From positions 47,066-111,065 of the forward strand of contig NZ_NRQU01000010.1 in NCBI RefSeq assembly GCF_004119495.1: DNA of 64,000 nt, read 5' to 3'. The DNA comes from Flavobacterium sp. YO12. GTDB taxonomy: Bacteria; Bacteroidota; Bacteroidia; Flavobacteriales; Flavobacteriaceae. The notes under the pieces were generated by a model. It was not told where the DNA came from. It worked only from the letters and a program-made list of their open reading frames with translations, and did not search any database. The position numbers and the translations under genes are program-made. This document shows positions 1 to 9,511 of this stretch, one piece after another (the stretch's first letter is position 1; every line of letters starts with the position of its first letter).

Positions 1-136
1 AAGGATAATCAGGCTTAGAAAACTTAACTGTTTTAGGTAAAATTGCAGTTTCTGCTGTTCCTGAATCATTATCATTTGAAGAACAAGATGTAATTGTTAA
101 AATCAAAGCGCCAAAAAGGCATAAAGTTTTTTTCAT
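1..136 (-). CDS. Lipoprotein, N-terminal part only (runs off the window)
   Basis: The minus strand reads from an ATG at 136 to the window edge without a stop and gives 45 residues. A basic start (MKK), a hydrophobic stretch and a lipobox ITSC with Cys18 are followed by a Ser/Asn/Asp-rich linker, which is the usual beginning of a Bacteroidetes lipoprotein. The mature part is missing, so no function can be given. It is divergent from the ABC transporter that follows. Confidence 0.6.
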   Translation of the reverse strand, partial: MKKTLCLFGALILTITSCSSNDNDSGTAETAILPKTVKFSKPDYP

Positions 137-319
137 AATTAAAAATTTATAGTTCATAATATTTTGCAAAAATAATGACACATAAATCTGAAATTTAGAA
201 GCATAAGTCTTTTAAGTATCAAAATAAGACAACATACACCTTGATAATTAGATTATAACAGCAAACAAAATTTACATTTTTAATAACAAAAACCAACTTC
301 ACAAACTAAAACAATTCCT

Positions 320-327
320 TACTTTTG
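320..327 (+). promoter_or_regulatory. Bacteroidetes-type -7 promoter element for the ABC transporter
   Basis: TACTTTTG at 320-327 matches TAnnTTTG, and TTC at 298-300 stands 19 bases upstream where TTG is expected. Transcription would start near 334, about 20 bases before the ATG at 355. This supports 355, rather than a start inside the transmembrane domain, as the original start of the exporter. Confidence 0.55.
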
Positions 328-354
328 CATCTTCCACTTTTCTAAAAATCATCT

Positions 355-2099
355 ATGAAATTATTATATTCTTATATAATCAAACATAAAATGCTCTTAT
401 TTTTGCTTTGATTATGGCCTCTATAAACATTTGTTTCAGTTTATCAGACTCTATTATTACGGGTAAATTAATGCAGGACTGCGGTGTTGGACTGGCAAAA
501 TATAAAGGAAACGAAATGGCGTTTATAAAATCGTTATCCTTCTGGCTTGGACTTTCGCTCGCTGCCGCGATGATTTCCAGAATTACCAAAAACTTTCAGG
601 ATTATTTTACCAATGTCGTAATTCAAAGAACCGGCGCTCAAATGTATACGGACGGAATTAAGAAATCGCTCGATTTACCATATGCTGAATTTGAGGATCA
701 ACGAAGCGGTGAAACTTTGAGTAAATTAACCAAAGTTAGAACTGATTCTGAAAAGCTGATTACACTTTCAATTTCCTTGATTTTTCAAACGATCATCGGA
801 TTCATATTTGTAATTGTTTACGTAGCTAGAATCGATTTTCGTATTTCAATCATCTTTTTAATTACAGCTCCAATTATTGCTTTGGTAAGTTCTTATCTCG
901 GTAAAAAAATTAAAGTTGTTTCTAGAAAAATAGTGAATCAAACTAATGCTTTGGCTGGTTCTACAACGGAGAGTTTACGAAATATCGAATTGGTAAAAAG
1001 TCTAGGTTTAACGTATCAAGAAGAGAAACGTTTGAATTTAAATACATTCAAAATTCTGCAGTTGGAATTGGAAAAAATCCGTTTTATTAGAAGTTTGAGC
1101 TTTATTCAAGGAACAACAGTTCATTTTTTAAGAACTTGCGTCGTTTTTACGTTGTATTATTTCTTATTTGGTAATAAAATTATTGTGGGTGATTTACTAA
1201 CGATGGTATTTTTTACTTTTTTCATCTTTGGTCCACTGCAAGAACTTGGAAACTTTATTATTGCGGTTAATGAAACGAAAGTTTCTATGGAGAATTTCAA
1301 AACATTATTAAGCGCTCCGAAAGAATTCCGACCGAAAAACCCTAAACATGTTGGAGCTATTCAATCTTTATTATTTTCGAATGTAAGTTTCAAACATAGA
1401 ACGGCAAAATTTAAAGCGGTTGAGAATATTAACTTTGAAATAAAACAAGGGCAGACTGTTGCTTTTGTTGGTCCGTCGGGCTCAGGAAAAACCACTTTAG
1501 TAAAATTATTGGTTGGTTTGTATACACCCGCAGAAGGTCGAGTTCTTTATAATGATATTGATTCCACCGAAATTGATTTACTTGATTTACGAAAACAATT
1601 AGGGTTTGTCACACAAGATGCACAGTTATTCTCAGGAACTATTCGTGAAAATTTATTGTTTGTAAAACCAAATGCAACCGACGAGGATTTATACGATGCT
1701 TTAAAACGTGCAAGCTGCGACAAACTTCTTAAGCGTGCCGAAGATGGTTTAAACACTACTATTGGCGAAGGCGGGATCAAAGTTTCAGGTGGAGAAAAAC
1801 AACGTTTATCTATCGCCAGAGCGATTCTTAGAAACCCAAATTTATTGATTTTTGATGAAGCAACTTCCGCTTTGGATTCGATTACCGAAGAAGAAATTAA
1901 TGCGACAATCCGAAATATTTCAGATAAAAACAGAATAACAGTTTTAATCGCACACCGTTTATCAACCGTAATGCATGCTGATAGAATTTTTGTTTTGGAA
2001 CAAGGTAAAATCATCGAGCAAGGCAAACATGATGATTTGATTGTGGAGAAAGGGCTGTATTATGCAATGTGGCGCCAACAAATTGGGGAACGAAAATAG
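355..2099 (+). CDS. ABC exporter, fused transmembrane and ATPase domains; frameshift near the N-terminus
   Basis: This is an ABC-type exporter half-transporter. The long open frame begins at 408 and gives 563 residues: membrane domain to about residue 300, then the ATPase with Walker A GPSGSGKTT (355-363), signature VSGGEKQ, Walker B LLIFDEATSALD and an H-loop AHRLSTV. The frame starts inside the first membrane helix. An ATG at 355, just behind a good promoter, gives MKLLYSYIIKHKMLLF and then stops. One extra T in the T5 run at 400-404 joins the two frames into a normal protein of about 581 residues. Substrate unknown; related proteins export drugs, lipids or peptides. Either a sequencing error or a real inactivating shift. 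Confidence 0.85.
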
Positions 2100-2104
2100 T
2101 TTTT

Positions 2105-2150
2105 CTAAAGGTTCTGAGGTGCTAAGATGCTAAGGAACTGAGATTTTAAG
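2105..2150. repeat. Array of degenerate 8-bp units, inverted orientation
   Basis: Read on the minus strand, this stretch falls into 8-base units of the form CTTAGNNN or CTCAGNNN (CTCAGTTC, CTTAGCAT, CTTAGCAC, CTCAGAAC). It starts just after the ABC transporter stop and is the inverted partner of the array at 2357-2396. Confidence 0.6.
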
Positions 2151-2180
2151 TTTTTTAAACAATCGAACACACGTACTATT

Positions 2181-2283
2181 TGTCATTTCGACTGAAAGGA
2201 GAAATCGCACTAATATATCGACAAAGATTGGCGACTTTCTTTTACGGATTTCCGCGTGTGATTTCTCCTTCGTCGAAATGACA
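2181..2283. repeat. Long imperfect inverted repeat between converging genes
   Basis: The arm at 2181-2210 (beginning TGTCATTTCGAC) is repeated inverted at 2258-2283 (ending GTCGAAATGACA), with about 47 bases between. The arms match over about 26 bases with a few differences. There is no ORF. It could be a non-autonomous repeat or a large RNA hairpin. Confidence 0.6.
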
Positions 2284-2309
2284 CGAAATGAGAAAACACT
2301 ATAAATACA

Positions 2310-2342
2310 AAACCCGACAGATTTTTAAAATCTGTCGGGTTT
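2310..2342. terminator. Bidirectional terminator between the ABC transporter and alaS
   Basis: AAACCCGACAGATTTT is followed at once by its inverted copy, giving a 15-16 bp stem flanked by A and T runs. It lies between converging genes and can serve both. Confidence 0.8.
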
Positions 2343-2356
2343 ACTTTTATAAAAAA

Positions 2357-2396
2357 CTCAGAACCTTAGTATCTTAGATTCTTAGCACCTTTAAAT
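2357..2396. repeat. Array of degenerate 8-bp units next to the alaS stop
   Basis: Five units in exact 8-base register: CTCAGAAC, CTTAGTAT, CTTAGATT, CTTAGCAC, CTTTAAAT. The array abuts the stop codon of alaS and mirrors the array at 2105-2150. Confidence 0.65.
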
Positions 2397-5035
2397 TATT
2401 TAACAAAATCAACCGCTTTAGCCAAAGCCTCAGCAATTCCATCAACATTTTTACCTCCTGCAGTTGCAAAGAAAGGTTGACCTCCTCCTCCACCTTGGAT
2501 ATATTTTCCTAATTCGCGAACCACTTGTCCAGCGTTTAAGTTTTTGGTGGCAACAACTTCTTTAGAAATATAGCACGTTAACATTGGTTTACCTTCGTGA
2601 GCTGTAGCGAAAACTACAAAAAGATTATTATAAGAATTACCCAACTCATAAGCTAAATCTTTTGCTCCTTCTGGATTTAAATCTACTTGCTTCGCTAAGA
2701 ATTGTACTCCGTTGATTTCTTGTAATTCTTTAGCCAAATCCGCTTTCATGTTTTTAGCCTTATCTTTCAATAAAACCTCCAATTGTTTTTTCAATTGAGC
2801 GTTTTCGTCTTGTAATGCCTGAATCGCTTTTACAGGATCTTGAGCGTTTTTAAGTGCTTCTTTAATTTCACTAAAAGAAACAGCTTGCGACTCAAAATAC
2901 TCTTTTGCAGCTTCACTTGTAATGGCTTCAATTCTTCTAATTCCTGATGCAACTGCTCCTTCTGAAACAATTTTAAAATGCCAGATATCAGATGTATTTG
3001 CAACGTGTGTTCCTCCGCATAATTCAACTGAATCACCAAATTTAATCATACGAACTAAATCGCCATATTTCTCTCCAAATAAAGCGATAGCACCTTCTTC
3101 AAGAGCTTGATCTTTTGGAATTGCTCTTTTCTCGATTAATGGCAGACTTTCACGAATCCTTGCATTTACGAAATTCTCTACTTCTACCAATTCCTCGTCA
3201 CTAACTTTAGAAAAGTGTGAAAAGTCAAAACGTAATGAAGAATTACGAACCATCGAACCTTTTTGCTCAATATGAGTTCCTAAAATTTTTCTCAAACCTT
3301 GGTGCAATAAATGCGTAGCCGAGTGATTTGATGAAGTTTTAGCTCTTTGTGTAGCATCAACAACAGCATTAAAAGCACCTGTAATATTTTCAGGCAGTGA
3401 TTTTGCTAAATGTATCGTTTGGTTATTCTCTTTTTTAGTGTCAATGATATAAATAATATCTCCATTTTGAGATTCTAAATATCCTTTATCTCCTGTTTGC
3501 CCTCCGCTTTCTCCATAAAATGGAGTTGCATTGAAAACCAATTGGTAAATTTCACCATCTTTTACACTGTCAACTCTACGGTATTTAGTGATTTTTACCT
3601 GATGAGATAATCTATCATATCCTATAAACTCCTGAATATCATCTTCAACAATTACGTTCCAGTCTCCAGCTGTTACTTTTGATGCAGCACGAGATCTTTC
3701 TTTTTGTAATTGCAATTGTTCCTGGAATCCTGCTTCATCTAATTTCAATCCTTTTTCAGAAAGAATCAAAGCTGTTAAATCGATTGGAAAACCATAAGTA
3801 TCATACAATTCGAATGCTTTTTTACCATCGATTGTATCTCCTTGATTATTTAAAATTACAGCGTCTAAAAGAATCAAACCTTGATCTAATGTGCGTAAGA
3901 AAGAGTTTTCTTCTTCACGGATAACATTTGAACAAAGCGCTTTCTGCGTTCTGATTTCTGGGAAAGAATCTCCCATTTGCTCGCTTAAAGTTTCAACCAA
4001 TTTATAAATAAACGGCTCTTTTGTGTTTAAGAATGTAAATCCGTAACGAATAGCACGACGTAAAATTCTACGAATTACGTATCCAGCTCCAGTATTAGAT
4101 GGCAATTGTCCATCGGCAATAGCAAAAGCTACGGCACGAACGTGATCTGCAATTACACGAATCGCAATATTCATTTTATTTTGCTCATCACTAATATCCG
4201 TTACGTCATTAGTTGTATATTTTGATCCTGTAATAGTTTCGATTTCTCTAATTAAAGGCATAAAAACATCAGTATCATAATTTGATATTTTTCCTTGTAA
4301 AGCCATACACAAACGCTCAAATCCCATTCCGGTATCAACGTGTTGTGCAGGAAGTTTTTCTAGAGAACTGTCAGCTTTACGATTGAATTCCATGAATACA
4401 TTATTCCAGATTTCAACTACTTGAGGGTGATCATTATTTACTAAACTTTTTCCTGAAACTGCAGCTTTTTCTTCTGGAGTACGTAAATCAACGTGAATTT
4501 CAGAACAAGGTCCGCATGGCCCTTGATCTCCCATTTCCCAGAAATTATCTTTTTTATTACCAAGAATAATTCGGTCTTCGTCGATTAAAGTTTTCCAAAT
4601 ATCCCAAGCTTCTTGATCAAAAGGAACATTATCTTCTTTACTTCCTTCAAAAACAGAAACATAAAGATTCTCTTTTGGAATTTTATACACTTCTGTCAAT
4701 AATTCCCAAGCCCAGTTGATTGCTTCTTTCTTAAAGTAATCACCAAAAGACCAGTTACCTAACATCTCAAACATGGTGTGGTGGTAGGTATCGATACCAA
4801 CCTCTTCAAGATCGTTATGTTTTCCTGAAACACGAAGACATTTTTGCGTATCGGCGATTCTTGGACTTTTTGGCGTTCCATTACCTAAGAAAAATTCTTT
4901 AAACTGGGCCATTCCCGAGTTATTGAACATTAAGGTTGGATCGTCTTTAAGTACAATAGGAGCCGAAGGAACAATTGTATGTCCTTTACTCTCAAAAAAA
5001 TCTAAAAATTGTTTACGTACGTCTTGTGATTTCAT
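2396..5035 (-). CDS. alaS: Alanine--tRNA ligase
   Basis: Charges tRNA-Ala with alanine in the cytoplasm. The 879 residues match the usual bacterial length and show the family order. A class II catalytic core comes first (the start [19 protein letters not shown] is typical). The editing domain follows, with zinc-ligand motifs HSATH and CGGTH. A coiled-coil and the glycine-rich C-terminal domain [15 protein letters not shown] close the protein. The gene is single and intact, ends against an 8-bp repeat array and is divergent from the M23 peptidase gene. Confidence 0.98.
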   Translation of the reverse strand: MKSQDVRKQFLDFFESKGHTIVPSAPIVLKDDPTLMFNNSGMAQFKEFFLGNGTPKSPRIADTQKCLRVSGKHNDLEEVGIDTYHHTMFEMLGNWSFGDYFKKEAINWAWELLTEVYKIPKENLYVSVFEGSKEDNVPFDQEAWDIWKTLIDEDRIILGNKKDNFWEMGDQGPCGPCSEIHVDLRTPEEKAAVSGKSLVNNDHPQVVEIWNNVFMEFNRKADSSLEKLPAQHVDTGMGFERLCMALQGKISNYDTDVFMPLIREIETITGSKYTTNDVTDISDEQNKMNIAIRVIADHVRAVAFAIADGQLPSNTGAGYVIRRILRRAIRYGFTFLNTKEPFIYKLVETLSEQMGDSFPEIRTQKALCSNVIREEENSFLRTLDQGLILLDAVILNNQGDTIDGKKAFELYDTYGFPIDLTALILSEKGLKLDEAGFQEQLQLQKERSRAASKVTAGDWNVIVEDDIQEFIGYDRLSHQVKITKYRRVDSVKDGEIYQLVFNATPFYGESGGQTGDKGYLESQNGDIIYIIDTKKENNQTIHLAKSLPENITGAFNAVVDATQRAKTSSNHSATHLLHQGLRKILGTHIEQKGSMVRNSSLRFDFSHFSKVSDEELVEVENFVNARIRESLPLIEKRAIPKDQALEEGAIALFGEKYGDLVRMIKFGDSVELCGGTHVANTSDIWHFKIVSEGAVASGIRRIEAITSEAAKEYFESQAVSFSEIKEALKNAQDPVKAIQALQDENAQLKKQLEVLLKDKAKNMKADLAKELQEINGVQFLAKQVDLNPEGAKDLAYELGNSYNNLFVVFATAHEGKPMLTCYISKEVVATKNLNAGQVVRELGKYIQGGGGGQPFFATAGGKNVDGIAEALAKAVDFVK

Positions 5036-5059
5036 GTTTTATAATGAGATAATTTGAAA

Positions 5060-5154
5060 ATGTGTCAATTAGATAATACGACAATTAAATAATTAAAAAT
5101 AATTCTTAAACAATAATTATCTAATTGTCACATTATCTAATTATCTAATTGCTT
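5060..5154. repeat. Inverted pair of 8-bp-unit arrays in the alaS/M23 divergent promoter region
   Basis: The right arm 5115-5154 reads AATTATCT, AATTGTCA, CATTATCT, AATTATCT, AATTGCTT in exact 8-base register. The left arm at about 5060-5100 carries the same words inverted (TGTCAATT, AGATAATA, CGACAATT, AAATAATT). This locus uses its own unit sequence, unlike the CTTAG units near 2.1 and 13.7 kb. Confidence 0.6.
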
Positions 5155-5247
5155 TATCTTGAAAAAAAGCCCCGAACAACTGAAACATTTACTAATTTTG
5201 TTCGACTAACTACTTTTACAAGCTGCAAAAATAGGGTATTTTAAAAT

Positions 5248-6225
5248 ATGGCGAAAGTAAAATATTATTACGACTCAGAAAATCTGGCTTATACAAAAAT
5301 AAAAACCAGAAAAAGGATTAAATTCGGCTATGCTATGCTGTTTTTATTGGCTTCGGCGTTATTTGGTTTTTTAGTTTTTGTAGTTCTGCTTAATACTCCT
5401 TATTTTGAAACTCCAAAAGATCGTTTACAAGCACGAGAAATCGAAAATCTAAAACTGCATTATTCTATTTTGAATAAAAAATTGGAGGAAATTGACGCTG
5501 TTGCTGCAGCACTAGAAGATCGAGACAATAATATTTACAGAGTTTATTTTAATAAAGCTGAAATTCCAGATTCTATTAGAAAAGCAGGGTTTAGAGATCC
5601 TGAAAGATATAAAATATTAGAAGGATACAATAACTCGCAATTGGTTCTAAACACCACGAAACGAATCGATAAACTTTCAAAAGAGCTGGCTATTCAATCT
5701 AAATCATTAGATGAAATATTAAAATTGGCAAGTACAAAAGGAAACTTATTATTAGCCATTCCGGCAATTCAGCCCGTTCAAAATGAAAGTCTAAAAAGAG
5801 TTGCATCTGGTTTTGGATATCGAATTGATCCTTTTACGAAAGTGAGAAAAATGCACAACGGAATGGATTTTACTGCCAGCACAGGCTCTCCCGTTTTTGC
5901 CACTGGAGACGGTGTTGTTGAAAGAGCTGACGCCGCTGCATCTGGATTTGGAAATCATGTTGTAATCAGGCATGGTTTTGGTTATGAAAGTTTGTACGCT
6001 CATTTAAGCAAGTACAATTGCAGACCGGGGCAAAAAGTAAAAAGAGGAGATATAATTGGTTATGTAGGAAGCACCGGAAGATCTGAAGGACCGCATTGCC
6101 ATTATGAAGTTCATAAAGATGGTAAAGTCGTAAATCCGTTGAATTTTTATTACGGAAACATTTCTGCAGTCGAATATGTTGCGATTTCTCAAATGGCAAA
6201 CCAAGAAAATCAGTCATTAGATTAA
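5248..6225 (+). CDS. Membrane-anchored M23 family (LytM) peptidoglycan peptidase
   Basis: Likely a zinc endopeptidase that cuts, or helps regulate cutting of, peptidoglycan cross-links in the periplasm. Of 325 residues, a cytoplasmic basic start precedes one membrane helix (about 28-50) and a helical segment (60-160). The LytM domain follows with metal ligands His203 and Asp207 (HNGMD) and the pair HCH (283-285), plus YAHL near 250. All ligands are present, so it should be active rather than a pseudo-peptidase. It is divergent from alaS and upstream of merR-lemA-TPM genes, an order I recall from other flavobacteria. Confidence 0.9.
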   Translation: MAKVKYYYDSENLAYTKIKTRKRIKFGYAMLFLLASALFGFLVFVVLLNTPYFETPKDRLQAREIENLKLHYSILNKKLEEIDAVAAALEDRDNNIYRVYFNKAEIPDSIRKAGFRDPERYKILEGYNNSQLVLNTTKRIDKLSKELAIQSKSLDEILKLASTKGNLLLAIPAIQPVQNESLKRVASGFGYRIDPFTKVRKMHNGMDFTASTGSPVFATGDGVVERADAAASGFGNHVVIRHGFGYESLYAHLSKYNCRPGQKVKRGDIIGYVGSTGRSEGPHCHYEVHKDGKVVNPLNFYYGNISAVEYVAISQMANQENQSLD

Positions 6226-6238
6226 CATACGGTAGTCA

Positions 6239-6375
6239 AAAGTTGTAAAGTTGTAAAGTCATAAAGTTGTTACCGATGTTGACTTTGTGCTTTTTTTTAA
6301 ACATACCCAGTGGGTGAAAATAAAAAAACAAATGCAGGACTTTAAAAACTTTATGACTTTTGACTTTCGACTTTA
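6239..6375. repeat. Inverted pair of 8-bp-unit arrays (AAAGTTGT type)
   Basis: The left arm 6239-6270 is four units AAAGTTGT, AAAGTTGT, AAAGTCAT, AAAGTTGT. The right arm at about 6338-6375 repeats them inverted as ACTTTATGACTTTTGAC-type words. The pair can fold into a long hairpin behind the M23 gene. Confidence 0.6.
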
Positions 6376-6396
6376 GGGTTCCACTCTAAAAAGTAC

Positions 6397-6404
6397 TATT
6401 TTTG
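6397..6404 (+). promoter_or_regulatory. Probable -7 promoter element of the merR-lemA operon
   Basis: TATTTTTG fits TAnnTTTG and lies 24 bases before the ATG at 6428. No clear TTG stands 19 bases further upstream, so this is only a fair match. Confidence 0.4.
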
Positions 6405-6427
6405 AAATAAATTAGAAAGAAAAAAAC

Positions 6428-6760
6428 ATGCATATTGAGCTTTCAAAAGATAAAAGATATTTCAGTATTGGCGAAGTTGCCAAAGCTTTTAATGTCAATG
6501 CATCATTAATTCGGTTTTGGGACAGCGAATTTGATATTCTGAAACCAAAAAAGAATGCCAAAGGCAACAGAATGTTCACGCCGGATGATATTACCAATTT
6601 ACAATTGATTTATCATCTTGTTAAAGAAAGAGGTTTTACACTGGAAGGCGCAAAAACACACTTAAAAGAGGGCCAAAAGAAAACATTAGATAAATTCGAA
6701 ATAATACGTAAATTAGAGACGATAAAAACACAATTGAACGAAATAAAAAACGAATTGTAA
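6428..6760 (+). CDS. MerR family transcriptional regulator
   Basis: A 110-residue DNA-binding protein. The N-terminal winged helix-turn-helix YFSIGEVAKAFNV...LIRFWDSEF (residues 10-35) and wing KPKKNAKGNRMFTPDDI are typical MerR. It has only a short helical tail, with no cysteine cluster or drug-binding domain, so the signal is not evident. It lies 34 bases upstream of lemA on the same strand and is probably co-transcribed with it. Confidence 0.9.
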   Translation: MHIELSKDKRYFSIGEVAKAFNVNASLIRFWDSEFDILKPKKNAKGNRMFTPDDITNLQLIYHLVKERGFTLEGAKTHLKEGQKKTLDKFEIIRKLETIKTQLNEIKNEL

Positions 6761-6794
6761 TTAAAAATAGAAATAAACTTAAATCAAAACTAAT

Positions 6795-7379
6795 ATGAAA
6801 AAATGGTTAATCCCCGTAGGAATTATTGTTGCACTAATTGCTATCATTGCTTTTTGGTCAATTGGAATTAAAAATACTGCTTTACAGCACAGTCAAGCGG
6901 TTAACAAAGATTGGGGAAATGTACAAACTGCTTACCAAAGAAGAAATGACCTTATTGGAAACTTAGTAAACACGGTAAAAGGTGCTGCTGATTTTGAAAA
7001 ATCAACTTTAACGGCGGTTATTGAAGCTCGTGCAAAAGCTACCTCTGTAACTATTGACCCAAGTAATGTAACTCCAGAACAATTAGCACAATTCAACCAA
7101 GCACAAAGCGGTGTAACTTCATCATTATCAAAATTATTGGTTTCTGTTGAGCAATACCCAACTTTAAAAGCTAATGAGAATTTCTTGAAATTACAAGATG
7201 AATTAGCTAGTACTGAAAACCAAATTTTAACAGCTAGGACTCGTTTTAACGAAAGCGTACAAGTTTATAATGGTTACATTTTATCAATCCCGAACAAATG
7301 GTTCTTGAGTGAATACAAAGAAAAACCATACTTTGAAGCTGTTGCAGGTGCTGATAAACCAGTTGAAGTAAAATTCTAA
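6795..7379 (+). CDS. lemA: LemA family protein
   Basis: A 194-residue protein with one N-terminal membrane helix (about 5-24) and a long helical body. The family pattern is clear: NDLIGNLVNTVKGAADFEKSTL, then EQYPTLKANENFLKLQDELAST, then the C-terminal FNESVQVYN and FNESVQ...IPNKWF region. The molecular role is not settled; LemA proteins are membrane-attached and often sit, as here, next to TPM-domain genes. It is second in the merR-lemA-TPM-TPM run. Confidence 0.93.
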   Translation: MKKWLIPVGIIVALIAIIAFWSIGIKNTALQHSQAVNKDWGNVQTAYQRRNDLIGNLVNTVKGAADFEKSTLTAVIEARAKATSVTIDPSNVTPEQLAQFNQAQSGVTSSLSKLLVSVEQYPTLKANENFLKLQDELASTENQILTARTRFNESVQVYNGYILSIPNKWFLSEYKEKPYFEAVAGADKPVEVKF

Positions 7380-7392
7380 AGATTTAATATTT

Positions 7393-7450
7393 TTGATTAA
7401 CGATTTTAGATTTCAGATTTAATCTGAAATCTAAAATCCACAATCTAAAC
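7393..7450. repeat. Palindromic array of 7-bp units between lemA and the first TPM gene
   Basis: GATTAAC, GATTTTA, GATTTCA, GATTTAA run in 7-base steps. They are followed by the inverted words ATCTGAA, ATCTAAA, ATCCACA, ATCTAAA, CTCTAAA. The centre forms a near-perfect hairpin of about 17 bp per arm. It lies inside the operon and could act as a transcript-stability or attenuation element. Confidence 0.55.
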
Positions 7451-7465
7451 TCTAAAATAATTTCA

Positions 7466-7903
7466 ATGTCAAAAGTAGAAGATTTTTTAAGCAAAGAAGA
7501 AGAGCAAGAAATTGTTGAAGCTATTCGTATGGCCGAAAAAAACACTTCTGGCGAAATTAGAGTTCATATAGAAAGAACATCTTCTAAAGCTCATTATGAC
7601 CGAGCTTTAGAAGTTTTCCATGAATTAAAAATGCATGAAACCAGATTAAAAAATGGTGTATTGCTTTATTTTGCTGTTGATGATAAAAATTTTGTCATTT
7701 GCGGCGACAAAGGAATTAATGATTTAGTTGCAGACGATTTTTGGCATTGTACCAAAGACATTATGACAAATCATTTTAAATCCGGAAACTTTAAACAAGG
7801 TATTGTTGATGGTATTTTGAATGCAGGCGAACAGCTGAAAAAATATTTCCCTTCATTGGCAGACGATACAAACGAATTATCTAACGAAATCTCAAAAGGA
7901 TAA
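7466..7903 (+). CDS. TPM domain protein without membrane anchor
   Basis: A 145-residue protein made almost entirely of a TPM domain (Pfam TPM_phosphatase type): FLSKEEEQEIVEAIRMAEKN, then SGEIRVHIER, LKNGVLLYFAVDDKNFVICGDKGI and a helical end. It has neither signal peptide nor membrane helix, so it should be cytoplasmic, unlike its partner that starts three bases after its stop. The biochemical activity of this branch is uncertain. Confidence 0.85.
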   Translation: MSKVEDFLSKEEEQEIVEAIRMAEKNTSGEIRVHIERTSSKAHYDRALEVFHELKMHETRLKNGVLLYFAVDDKNFVICGDKGINDLVADDFWHCTKDIMTNHFKSGNFKQGIVDGILNAGEQLKKYFPSLADDTNELSNEISKG

Positions 7904-7906
7904 ATA

Positions 7907-8737
7907 ATGAAAAATTCAAAAAATAAAATCACAAATTCCAATAGAATTTTTCAGTTTGCCTTTTTACTTATAGTGCTTTTTACTTCTAATAGTATTTTTG
8001 CACAATTTGAGATTCCTAAAAAACCTGATTTTCAAACCTCAGTTTATGATTATGCTAATGTTTTAAGTGCTTCTGAAAAAACGCAGTTAGAAGAAAAACT
8101 AATTCGATATTCCGATTCTACGTCAACACAAATTGTAGTCATTACAATTGAAAGTTTAAAAGGAGAAGATATTGGAATTCTTACTCCCAAATGGGCTCAG
8201 GAATGGGGAATTGGACAAGCTAAAGAAGATAATGGTGTATTGATTTTATTAGCTAAAGCCGAAAAAAAAATATGGATTTCACCTGGTTATGGATTGGAAG
8301 ATCGTTTGACTGCAGGTATTGGCGGAACCATTACTCGTAATATTATTATTCCAGAATTTAAAGCTGGAAGTTATTATCGAGGACTTGATAAGGGTGCCGA
8401 TGCTCTTTTTGACGTTTTTACAGGCAAATATAAAGGCGAACGCAAACAATCTAAAGGAAAAGATTTCCCAATACTCCCGTTCATTATAATTGTTGTAATT
8501 GTTTTAATTTTACTCTCTCGAAATAAAAGAGGCGGAGGAGGAAATTCTGGCAACAATGGCGGCGGCGGTCCCAGCCTGCTCGATGTAATTATTCTAAGTA
8601 ATCTTGGAAGAAGCGGCGGCGGATTTGGAGGTTTTGGCGGCGGATCATCTGGAGGTGGTTTTGGCGGAGGCGGAGGCTTCGGCGGTGGATTTGGCGGAGG
8701 CGGATTCTCTGGCGGTGGTTCTGGAGGAAGCTGGTAA
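7907..8737 (+). CDS. Exported TPM domain protein with glycine-rich C-terminus (YgcG-like)
   Basis: Of 276 residues, the N-terminus is a signal peptide ending in SIFAQ. The TPM domain covers about 40-175 (VYDYANVLSASEKTQLEEKL, QIVVITIESL, NGVLILLAK, IWISPGYGLEDRLTAG). A membrane helix lies at about 185-203, and a low-complexity Gly/Phe/Ser tail ends GGSW. This architecture is well known for YgcG-type TPM proteins beside LemA. The domain faces the periplasm or cell surface. The gene overlaps none and is three bases behind the cytoplasmic TPM gene, so the two are translated from one message. Confidence 0.9.
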   Translation: MKNSKNKITNSNRIFQFAFLLIVLFTSNSIFAQFEIPKKPDFQTSVYDYANVLSASEKTQLEEKLIRYSDSTSTQIVVITIESLKGEDIGILTPKWAQEWGIGQAKEDNGVLILLAKAEKKIWISPGYGLEDRLTAGIGGTITRNIIIPEFKAGSYYRGLDKGADALFDVFTGKYKGERKQSKGKDFPILPFIIIVVIVLILLSRNKRGGGGNSGNNGGGGPSLLDVIILSNLGRSGGGFGGFGGGSSGGGFGGGGGFGGGFGGGGFSGGGSGGSW

Positions 8738-8846
8738 ACTAATTTTGTTTACTACGTCAATCAGGCTAAAGCTTAGTATCAAATTTTCATTGTTTTAGGT
8801 TTCAAGTTTAAAAAATCTTACTTTTACAAATTACAATTCAATATAG

Positions 8847-9260
8847 ATGTTATCACATAAAGCAAAATACGCCCTTAAGGCCTTACTTTATTTAGCAGAA
8901 CAAGACGAAAATCACATTTCTAGAACTATAGAAATTGCTGATGGCGCTAACATTCCTAAAAAGTTTTTAGAACAAATTTTATTAGATCTAAAACGAGGAC
9001 GTTTTGTGAGCAGCAAGCAAGGAAAATTTGGTGGATATTATCTGATAAAATCAAAAAATGACATCACTTTGGCAGAAATTCACCGATTATTTGACGGTGC
9101 AATTGCACTTTTGCCATGCGCTTCTTTAAATTTTTATGAGCCTTGCTCTGATTGCAAAACCGAGTCTGAATGCAGTCTGCGTCACGGTTTAATGCTTATT
9201 AGAGATAAAACTTTGAAGGCAATGGAAGGCATCACAATCGCTTCATTAGTAAACAAATAA
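8847..9260 (+). CDS. Rrf2 family transcriptional regulator
   Basis: A 137-residue winged-helix repressor of the Rrf2 family: MLSHKAKYALKALLYLAEQ, recognition segment IPKKFLEQILLDLKR and wing SKQGKFGGYYL. A cysteine group C-x9-C-x2-C-x5-C at about residues 91-110 matches the position where IscR/NsrR-like members bind an Fe-S cluster, but the spacing differs. Rrf2 members such as CymR also control sulfur metabolism. It lies upstream of an inverted repeat, a Cys-ended leader ORF and a TonB receptor, which it probably regulates. Confidence 0.92.
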   Translation: MLSHKAKYALKALLYLAEQDENHISRTIEIADGANIPKKFLEQILLDLKRGRFVSSKQGKFGGYYLIKSKNDITLAEIHRLFDGAIALLPCASLNFYEPCSDCKTESECSLRHGLMLIRDKTLKAMEGITIASLVNK

Positions 9261-9272
9261 AAAAATATTTTC

Positions 9273-9312
9273 TAATTCCTAGTAAATCCATAGAATTAAT
9301 TATATATATTTG
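9273..9312 (+). promoter_or_regulatory. Candidate Rrf2 operator overlapping a strong promoter
   Basis: TAATTCCTA at 9273-9281 is mirrored by TAGAATTA at 9291-9298, a 26-bp imperfect inverted repeat. Seven bases later TATATTTG at 9305-9312 is an exact TAnnTTTG element. The repeat covers where the -33 contact would lie, so a bound protein would block RNA polymerase. The leader ORF begins 40 bases after the -7 element. Confidence 0.6.
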
Positions 9313-9351
9313 CCAAAAATAATTAACAAACCATTTACAAAATTTTAACTC

Positions 9352-9459
9352 ATGAAAGTACATTTTAGTTCATCAGGTGTAACAAAACTTTGGCAAAACA
9401 ATTCTACAAGACTTTTCGCAGTTGCAAAAAGCAATTCCTCTATAATGTGTATGTGTTGA
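9352..9459 (+). CDS. 35-residue leader-type ORF ending Met-Cys-Met-Cys
   Basis: ATG at 9352 opens a 35-codon frame beginning MKVHFSSSGVTKLWQ and ending SSIMCMC before TGA. It has its own promoter about 40 bases upstream and stands 52 bases before the TonB receptor ATG. Two Cys codons (TGT) in the last three sense positions are what a cysteine-sensing leader peptide would need, and the upstream Rrf2 gene fits that idea. No attenuator hairpin is evident between it and the receptor. A small functional peptide is the alternative. Confidence 0.55.
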   Translation: MKVHFSSSGVTKLWQNNSTRLFAVAKSNSSIMCMC

Positions 9460-9511
9460 TTTAAAAAAATTTTATTTTAAACTCTACTAATCACATATAC
9501 TTAATATAAAA

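Noticed and set aside
8604..8798. Ala/Glu-rich ORF on the plus strand
   Set aside because: It is the shifted frame of the glycine-rich tail of the TPM protein.
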